Shown one piece after another: positions 57,430 to 64,000 of a stretch of DNA of 64,000 bases. The stretch is taken from positions 67,103,872-67,167,871 of the forward strand of contig CM046301.1 in the NCBI GenBank assembly GCA_025267735.1, written 5' to 3'. Source of the stretch: Mactra quadrangularis (Eukaryota > Mollusca > Bivalvia > Venerida > Mactridae). The notes beneath the pieces were generated by a model that did not search any database, had not been told where the DNA came from, and saw nothing but the letters and a program-made list of their open reading frames with translations. Each line of letters begins with the position of its first letter. Within the stretch, counting starts at the first letter, position 1. A program made the translations under genes and the position numbers.

Positions 57430-57760
57430 ATTTTGTCCTTCCTAGTTATCTAAGCTAACTGTGCAAAATGATGAACAATAGCAAATTCCCTGACTTTCAT
57501 TCATGAATAAAAAGATTGATGAGATTTTTGCGTCTTATTGGATTATTTATTTCCTCCAATCACATCGAGCGTATTAGACAATCACTGACAATGTGCTGCA
57601 CCCATTCATAAAATAGTTACTACGTGTATTGCCTTCTGGCAGACACATAAAGTATGCATACAATGAAACTTGCAAGATAGAAACATTTATTTTGATAGAT
57701 ATAGCATGGGGAGTGACATCTTGACAATTATCATCAATGATAACATAGAAAATGGTAAAA
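57430..57760 (+). repeat. Three-copy diverged repeat, copy 1
   Basis: Landmarks in order: TTATCTAAGCTAACTG, TTCCCTGACTTTCATTCATG, GATTATTTATTTCCTC, GTGCTGCACCCATTCATAAA, GTGACATCTTGACA. Copy 2 lies at 58150-58440 (most diverged) and copy 3 at 59110-59400, so the unit recurs about every 0.75-1 kb. Confidence 0.7.
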
Positions 57761-58149
57761 CAGTTTAATTACAATTTTCTCCTAAAATCCTTGTAAAATG
57801 AGATTTTGAAAAAGAAATTGATAATTCAAATAATTTCACTTTAAGCTTATTCATGTAACGAAAATTGACTCATACGTTTATTAACTAATAAATGCTATTT
57901 TGTTTTGAAATTTGCTTATGTATCCTTTTGTTTTACTTTATTCAAAGTTTTTCAAAGTTAAATGTAAATCAGTCAATCCTAGAACAGAACTTTGCACAAG
58001 GACGTCATGATTAGACTGTGTTTGTGTTGTGAGCAGATTATATCTTGTTTGTTTAGAAATATAACAATGTTATCTTTTTATTGAACCTATTTGTTGCTTC
58101 CTGGGAACCATTAAACTTCTGATGAATGAAATATCATATTGTGCCGTCT

Positions 58150-58440
58150 AAAGCTAACTAGGCTACGTGATGAAACATTTTAGCGATAGAATATTGTCTA
58201 CCATTCATTCATAAATTTGTAGATTGATTAGAAGATTGTACCATAATTGTTATTGTCTTCCAACTAGGCAGACTTTATTTAATAACGTGGTGTGTTCATT
58301 CATAAAATTGTTTTTACGTGATTAGCGGAGAATCTTACACATTAACATTATGGGAACTGAAAATAGCTCCACGGAGACATTAATTGTGTTAGATTAATCA
58401 TGAAATGTGACATCTTGGCACTTCTTATCACCGAGAGCAA
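58150..58440 (+). repeat. Three-copy diverged repeat, copy 2
   Basis: AAAGCTAACTAGGCTACGTG, ACCATTCATTCATAAATTTG, GTGTTCATTCATAAAATTGT and ATGTGACATCTTGGCAC match copies 1 and 3 loosely. Confidence 0.5.
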
Positions 58441-59109
58441 GTAATAATGTACAATAAATAAACAGGTACTTGTCTAATGAGCAGTTTATCAGCATGAAAG
58501 TCAATATAGTAGTCTACGTGATAACAACAACCATCAACAAGATACTTGTGTTTCAATTTAAATAATAACGAATGGAAGCCAGTGTTTTGCTCGACAAACT
58601 TGAATTGGGTGATTCGATTTAGTTTGATGCAGATGATATAACAGATGTTCTTGATATACGAACAACGTCACAGAACAGTTTCACCTCCATATGTTCAAGT
58701 CAAATATCTACGTCACCAATAATTATTATTAATATTTGTGATCATTTAGTTAGGATTCAAATACAGCTACAACTTTCAAAAATGACTGAAACGTTTCCAC
58801 AAAATAACTTGTTCCTGATAATGTTCTATTCATTTACCAAAAGATAAAAAAATGAACAAGATTTAAGTCAAACATTCATAGTATACCTGGAACTCTAGTT
58901 TACTTTTGTTTTTGTTTATATATATGATATAAAATTAATAATTAAATACTTTTTAATAAATTTATCGCAATCACTTAATACCATGTCATCATTTCTTTAA
59001 TGTTTGTGACAATATAGACTTAAATACAATTTTTTGTTATTTTTCTACAAAAGAAACTTGATATGCCTGGAAAATGTCTAAAATTGATAAATGAATTATC
59101 AGATTTTAT

Positions 59110-59400
59110 CTTTTCTAGTTAACCATGCTAATTGTCGAAAATGATTAAAAGGAGAGAAAATTCCCTGACTTTCTTTCATGAATTAAAAGATTGATGAGAT
59201 TTTTGCGCTACCTCGGATTATTTATTTCCTCGAATCACACAGACTGTATTAGACAATGTGCTGCACCCATTCATAAAATTGTTACTTAGTTGTTTTAATT
59301 TTATTCTAACATTTTTACAGTGAACCAATGGAAGTAGCTAACAGTGAGCATTCATTGTGTTAATTTAATCATGACAAATGACACTTCTTTTCATTGTAAG
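59110..59400 (+). repeat. Three-copy diverged repeat, copy 3
   Basis: TTCCCTGACTTTCTTTCATG, AGATTGATGAGATTTTTGCG and GTGCTGCACCCATTCATAAA match 57485-57630 closely. Confidence 0.7.
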
Positions 59401-59879
59401 TAGGGAATAATGTTTCGCTGAATAGAATAAAGAGCTTCATATGCACATGTATGTAGTTTATAATAGGTTATGGCATCCTTGTATTTATGTAGTTTTTAAA
59501 CTAATTAAACTAATATGATTGTATGTTTATCCAGATCTTTGTGCATTGATTTGTTTCCTTTAGTTAGTTGATAGAGCACATTCTTTGTTTTCGGAAATGT
59601 GCAGATGCGAGTCATACAAATCGCTTGGTTATGGTGGAATATCCATGATGCCAATTTAAAGTTATTAACATGTATGAAAACAATGATCATTATTACATAG
59701 CATAAATTTTCATTTATCGATTTGTTTCAGTAAACAATATTATGTAACAAAATGTTAAATGGAAAGTTAGGAATTATTTTCCTTTGATATGAATAGTGTG
59801 ACCATATAAAATATTAAACGATATAATTTAAAACTTGTTTTAGTTAAACATTAGAAATACTAGTAACTTGTTTTTCTTT

Positions 59880-60105
59880 TTTTAATTAGGTTTAACGTCA
59901 TATTCAACATATATTTAGGTAATAAGTACGACGGCAAGCTATTCCTACTATAGGTTTCCTGGACACTTTTCTATCACCAGTACTAACTTACCATACCGCG
60001 AAGCCGACAACTCATGTATAGGGTATGATTTACCGCGACCAGGCTCGAACCCGCGATCTCCGGATTCGAAGTCAGACATGCTAAGCACTACGCCACGGCT
60101 GCGGC
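59880..60105 (-). mobile_element. SINE family I
   Basis: Tail at the left (TTTAACGTCATATTCAACAT), then CCTGGACACTTTTCTATCAC, and head at the right ending GCACTACGCCACGGCTGCGG. The GAGATCGCGGGTTCGAGCCT core is well preserved on the minus strand. Confidence 0.88.
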
Positions 60106-60380
60106 TTAATAGTATTATTAACTAGATGTACAATTAGACACATACCTTTTAATAATTGCGCCGAGTTGTATTGAAAATTTGATTATATCTTGCCGTTCAT
60201 TGAATTTAATATTGACATTGACGACATTCCGTAACAGCATCATCAATGTCTTATACGTGAACCAAACCCTGAGTTCTGAGACACGGTTTACCGCCACACT
60301 GTAAACAACAGCAGTCCTTGTTTCTTCATACCTGTCTCATTTAAAACATCAACCAGACATTGCTGAAATAAGAACTATAA

Positions 60381-60667
60381 GTTTGTTTGTTTGTTGGGTT
60401 AAACGCTCTAGCAACACATTGTATAGGTCATATAATTGGTCAGTCAACCTACTCACTCTGGATTAAGCTGTTAACCAACTACTAAGCGTATGCTTTCGAC
60501 AATGACTGACAACTGCCCAACATAATTAAAAATCATTGGTAGGAGGGAGAATGGTCGTAGAAATAATTTCATGACCAAGCTCCACGAAAATAGCCCCGCC
60601 CGGGAATCGAACCCACGATCCCTCGATCAATAGACTTGTGTGCTACCAACTGAGCTATCCGGGCGGC
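60381..60667 (-). mobile_element. SINE family II, full length with 29-bp target duplication
   Basis: Tail GTTTGTTTGTTTGTTGGGTT at the left. tRNA-like head at the right (minus strand: GCCCGGATAGCTCAGTTGGT ... GTGGGTTCGATTCCCGGGCG). Flanks ACCAGACATTGCTGAAATAA (60352 on) and ACCAGACAATGCTAAAATAA (60668 on) continue as a 29-bp direct repeat with two mismatches, proof of retroposition. The body lacks about 20 bp present in other copies. Confidence 0.93.
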
Positions 60668-60779
60668 ACCAGACAATGCTAAAATAAGAACTATAAAGAA
60701 CTATTTTAAGAGATATGCAAGTGATAGCATGTAATCATGAAACTTGTAGCTCTTAAATCAAAATACAAAACCGAGAACA

Positions 60780-61984
60780 TAATCATGAACATCGTGTTAA
60801 CTAATCAAATTTCGACTACGTGGGAGGATAATGATAGTGTGAGTACGTTCTCTCTCAATTTTAATAATAAACGATAATCGGTTCAAAAGTAAGATAAATT
60901 TTGTAAAAGCAAAAGGGAAAATGAAAATTTAAAATAATAAATAATATGATAAAAACATTAAGTAAGTATTATAAATTTGTTGAAGATAGTTAACTCGTAC
61001 ATGTCGATATAATTCAGAAATATTGGTGCATCGCTTTAAAAGAATATATTTTCTATCAAATATTCTTGGGCAAACAAAAACATGAGAAAACAGGAGAAGA
61101 TATTACCAATGTAGTACAGTTTTCAATCATATATTGATAAAAAAATAAAGCAATGTATGATTAAAACGTGATTGTTGTGTACGATCATCCTTTAAATGTA
61201 CTTCCATGGCATGAAATTCTTTACTTAATATTTCATTGTCAACAAAGCAATCTAACCAAGTATCCCATACAGATTAAAATTTAAAATGTTTAATTTGAAA
61301 AGCAATTGTTTCCGGAACGAGACCATAACGTTATCAAGACCGTTGTCTATTAGAAGTACTGTATATAATAGAGAATGTTTTTATTTATTCACAAGAGAAG
61401 CGTGCAATAATTAATTGAAATTGAAAGGCGGATAAACTGATGTTTTATTTAGCGCTTTATGATATTACTAATAAAATAATATTTCAGTTCACAAATTCTG
61501 CAAATTTAGACACGTAATTAACTGCATGTTTGCTTGCTTGTAAACATCATGACAATAGTTTTTGTTGGTTACAAAATAAATATGCTTGTTTTCTGTCTTA
61601 TCAGAAATGATTTGATGAATTTACAGACAACTAGTCTTATGTTAAATTATCAAACATAATTCACATTTAAAACTCGCCAAATAATAAAACAACGAGACTA
61701 AAATAGAACAAAGAACATTGGATTGGTCCCCAGTTTATTGTGGTATCAACTAATGGTACGATATTTCCCTAATTAGTTGTCTCAATAACGTTGTATTATG
61801 GTCACAAAGTTTTCCGTTACATTACATTCATTAAGTTTTATTTCTTAATTAGACACTCCTGGTAAAACCTTCCTGGACTTCGGATAAAAATTAACTTTTC
61901 ATATTTATTTAATCTATTATACATTATGTTGATAATAAAAATAAAATGATAATAAAAAATATGACACTCGCAATATAATAAAAT
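60780..61984. other. Mostly unannotated stretch
   Basis: 60780-61010 is the right-hand copy of the 54.5-kb diverged repeat. The rest shows nothing recognised. Confidence 0.4.
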
Positions 61985-62100
61985 ATCAAAACAGCAAAAG
62001 TAAAACTCACACTCCTCCCACACGGCAAAAAATAGAGAGCGGTATTTCTTTTTAATTTAAACTTTGGTATAAAAGGCACTAAAAACAAATAACTAGTACA
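61985..62100 (+). repeat. Dispersed repeat F (copy 4)
   Basis: AACAGCAAAAGTAAAACTCA, CTCCCACACGGCAAAAAATA, GAGAGCGGTATTTC and GGTATAAAAGGCACTAAAAA. Confidence 0.55.
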
Positions 62101-62835
62101 AGATCCTTAGAAATACGTCTACCGGTCAGTGTAAACACCATCTCAGCAGGCCACGTTAAATTCAGTATTCCCTATATTTTAAGAAAGTGGATGTAAATCA
62201 AACTTTATCACACGACGCTCATTCAAGTAATACATGAAAGTTGGTGAGATTGAAATGACTCGTAGTTTTGTGTTTAGCTTTGGTCGAAATGATAAAAATA
62301 CAAAACTTAACCCTCCACGTAGTCAATTAACTATGATTGGTTCATTTTCTCAATGTTGCAAGGACAATTACACAGTTAACTTTCTTGGTCCAGGAATTAT
62401 AAAAGAAATGAATCAATTTGTCATTTTCTTCATCAAAATAATCCTAACATTTATTAAAAGCTACAAATGTATATTAATTAAAAGAAACGCCAAAACAAAA
62501 CAGTCCTTAGAAGATAGAGTGGCCTTAGAACGGACAGTAGCAAAATTATTGCCACTAAGGATTTAAATCAGGTTCTATGGTGCACCAACTTCACCTGTGT
62601 CCACAACAGATTTATATAAGAATATCGCAATATTTAGGTATAAAAATTTTACTCGCCACTCGACAATGTTGCGTGCAGACAGATAAGCACATATACATAA
62701 AGCGTAAAGCATTGCCATGATAACTTGCAAATACTCAATGAGCGTAAAGAAACAAGAGCACCTGACGTTAAACTAGCTAGAACACGACGACTGGAATGGG
62801 AGAAAAAATGTCAAGCGTTTACTTAAGTGCGGTTT

Positions 62836-63083
62836 ATAAGTGCGGTTTAAAGTCTGATTTCATATACATGTTTAGCTGACTTCACAATATTGTACGATAA
62901 CTCCTAATCATTGAAATCACCCTCAGGCAGGCGATCCCTCACAGTTCCCATTCACACCTGGGTAGAGTGGAACAATTGTAGGTTAATTTCTTGCTCAAGG
63001 AAATAAGCAGTGCCCTTAGTGGAGATCAAACCCAGGATCTCTCGATCCCTAAGCACGCGCCTTACCACTGGACCACTGCTCCT
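62836..63083 (-). mobile_element. SINE family III
   Basis: The plus strand begins TAAGTGCGGTTTAAAGTCTG and ends with the head ...CTTACCACTGGACCACTGCT. Same body as 35004-35252 (TTGCTCAAGGAAATAAGCAG). Confidence 0.85.
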
Positions 63084-64000
63084 ACTATCTTTAAAATAAA
63101 CATCCAAAGTTTCAAATAGAATATCTATTGGAACAAACATGTAGTACTGGCAATATTTCTCGGGTGATATAGTATGTCATACAATTGGTATTCATCTAAA
63201 TAGTTTAATAGATATGTGCTTTTTGGCTAGTGTATACAATACTATCAGTAAATCAAGAATTGTTATCATTGCTTCAAACATTACTTTAAGATACAATATA
63301 TGTTATCTGAAATATTTCTAATTTATAATTATATAATATATCTATATCTAAACTAAGGCTGGGTATGATAAATTATTACTTGATATAGTTGATATAAATG
63401 ACTTCTTAAGCTTGGAATATGTGTATTGAGAAACTAAATGATATTTTAGATACAGTAAATAGCTTTGAATCAAATATAATTGGACTAAAAATAGTGCTTG
63501 TAAGAAACTATCACTTTTAAACATGAATAAACACGTAAATGCGTTACAAATAGTTTGTGAAAGCATTCGTTTTAACAGTAGGGAAGAAGCAATTAAGTCT
63601 GTTAATACTTAAAGTACATTAAGGAAACACTTCATCTTGAATTCAATTTTATACACTGGTCATTGTTACCTTTTAAATCATTTTTGTAAATTATTGTTCG
63701 TATAAATTCATGAGTTAATATATCGTCTTCAATTTCCACTGCTCATTTTAATAGATCAATGCTTCAAACCGATGTTTTTATTTAATTTTTGTATTTCATA
63801 TCTAAATATTTTTTTGAAAGTAATCAACTGTTATTATTGACTAACTCTTTAATTAATCTAGCTCTGAATGACTGTAAATTCAATAAGTTTTAATTGAGTT
63901 TTTGTTTTTGTATTATGTACGTTGGTATGTTTTGTCATGAATTATCCATTCTTTTTCTATGTAATTCTGCATTTTCTATATAATTCTGCATGTTCTATAA
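63084..64000. other. Unannotated AT-rich end of window
   Basis: No feature recognised. The last bases show a short direct repeat TAATTCTGCATTTTCTATA / TAATTCTGCATGTTCTATA. Confidence 0.5.

Noticed and set aside
60590..60667. tRNA gene on the minus strand
   Set aside because: Head of SINE family II, with a 29-bp target duplication around the whole element.
62234..62566. 110-codon plus-strand open frame starting MKVGEIEMTRSF
   Set aside because: Length is within chance expectation for 64 kb of AT-rich DNA, no domain is recognised, and its 3' part (CGGACAGTAGCAAAATTATT) resembles the reverse of dispersed repeat E.

Overview
The window looks like AT-rich, repeat-dense, intergenic or intronic DNA from an animal, most likely a mollusc and probably a bivalve. 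The support is: at least three, probably four, tRNA-derived SINE families, most with a shared 3' tail ending in a CGTTAAAC-like motif; pogo-type and hAT-type non-autonomous DNA transposons; LINE fragments; repeats with a central tandem array, resembling the 'pearl'/Helentron-type elements known from oysters; and a dispersed motif around GAGCCAAGATGGC that I associate with mollusc sequence. There are no operons, rRNAs, CRISPR arrays or bacterial gene arrangements. Repeat families were recognised by reading, without database comparison, so family names are inferences.

No complete protein-coding gene can be supported. Open frames up to about 125 codons are expected by chance in 64 kb of DNA this AT-rich, so most are not reported. 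The best genic signals are: a signal-peptide-like first exon at 26029-26104 with a consensus splice donor and an upstream CCAAT/TATA-like region; a similar weaker exon at 2339; a pair of decayed small cysteine-rich secreted-peptide genes at 4925-5215 and 13865-14205; a possible spliced unit on the minus strand inside an insertion at 16.9-18.6 kb; and a CpG-rich island at about 37.3-37.8 kb with two facing YY1-like AAGATGGCG motifs.

Layout. 1-4.7 kb: a SINE, an inverted copy of the array-bearing repeat, weak exon candidates. 4.7-23.6 kb: a tandem segmental duplication (copy A 4.69-13.21 kb, copy B 13.64-23.63 kb). Each copy then gained its own insertions: a 569-bp element and a truncated LINE in A; a 582-bp hAT element, an expanded 43-bp array and a 1.77-kb insertion in B. 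23.6-36 kb: SINEs, a LINE broken up by a pogo MITE and a SINE, hAT and inverted-repeat elements, and the 26-kb exon. 36-40.6 kb: a diverged 0.5-kb duplication, the CpG island, and a 21-bp minisatellite with a 126-bp higher-order unit. 40.7-53 kb: nested inverted and direct duplications, including an inverted-repeat element and a 1.23-kb pogo-like transposon. 53-64 kb: sparse dispersed repeats, a hAT copy, a three-copy diverged repeat and three SINEs.

The history that can be read is mainly one of mobile DNA: old LINE and array-bearing elements were present before the 9-10 kb duplication, and the insertions private to A or B came after it.
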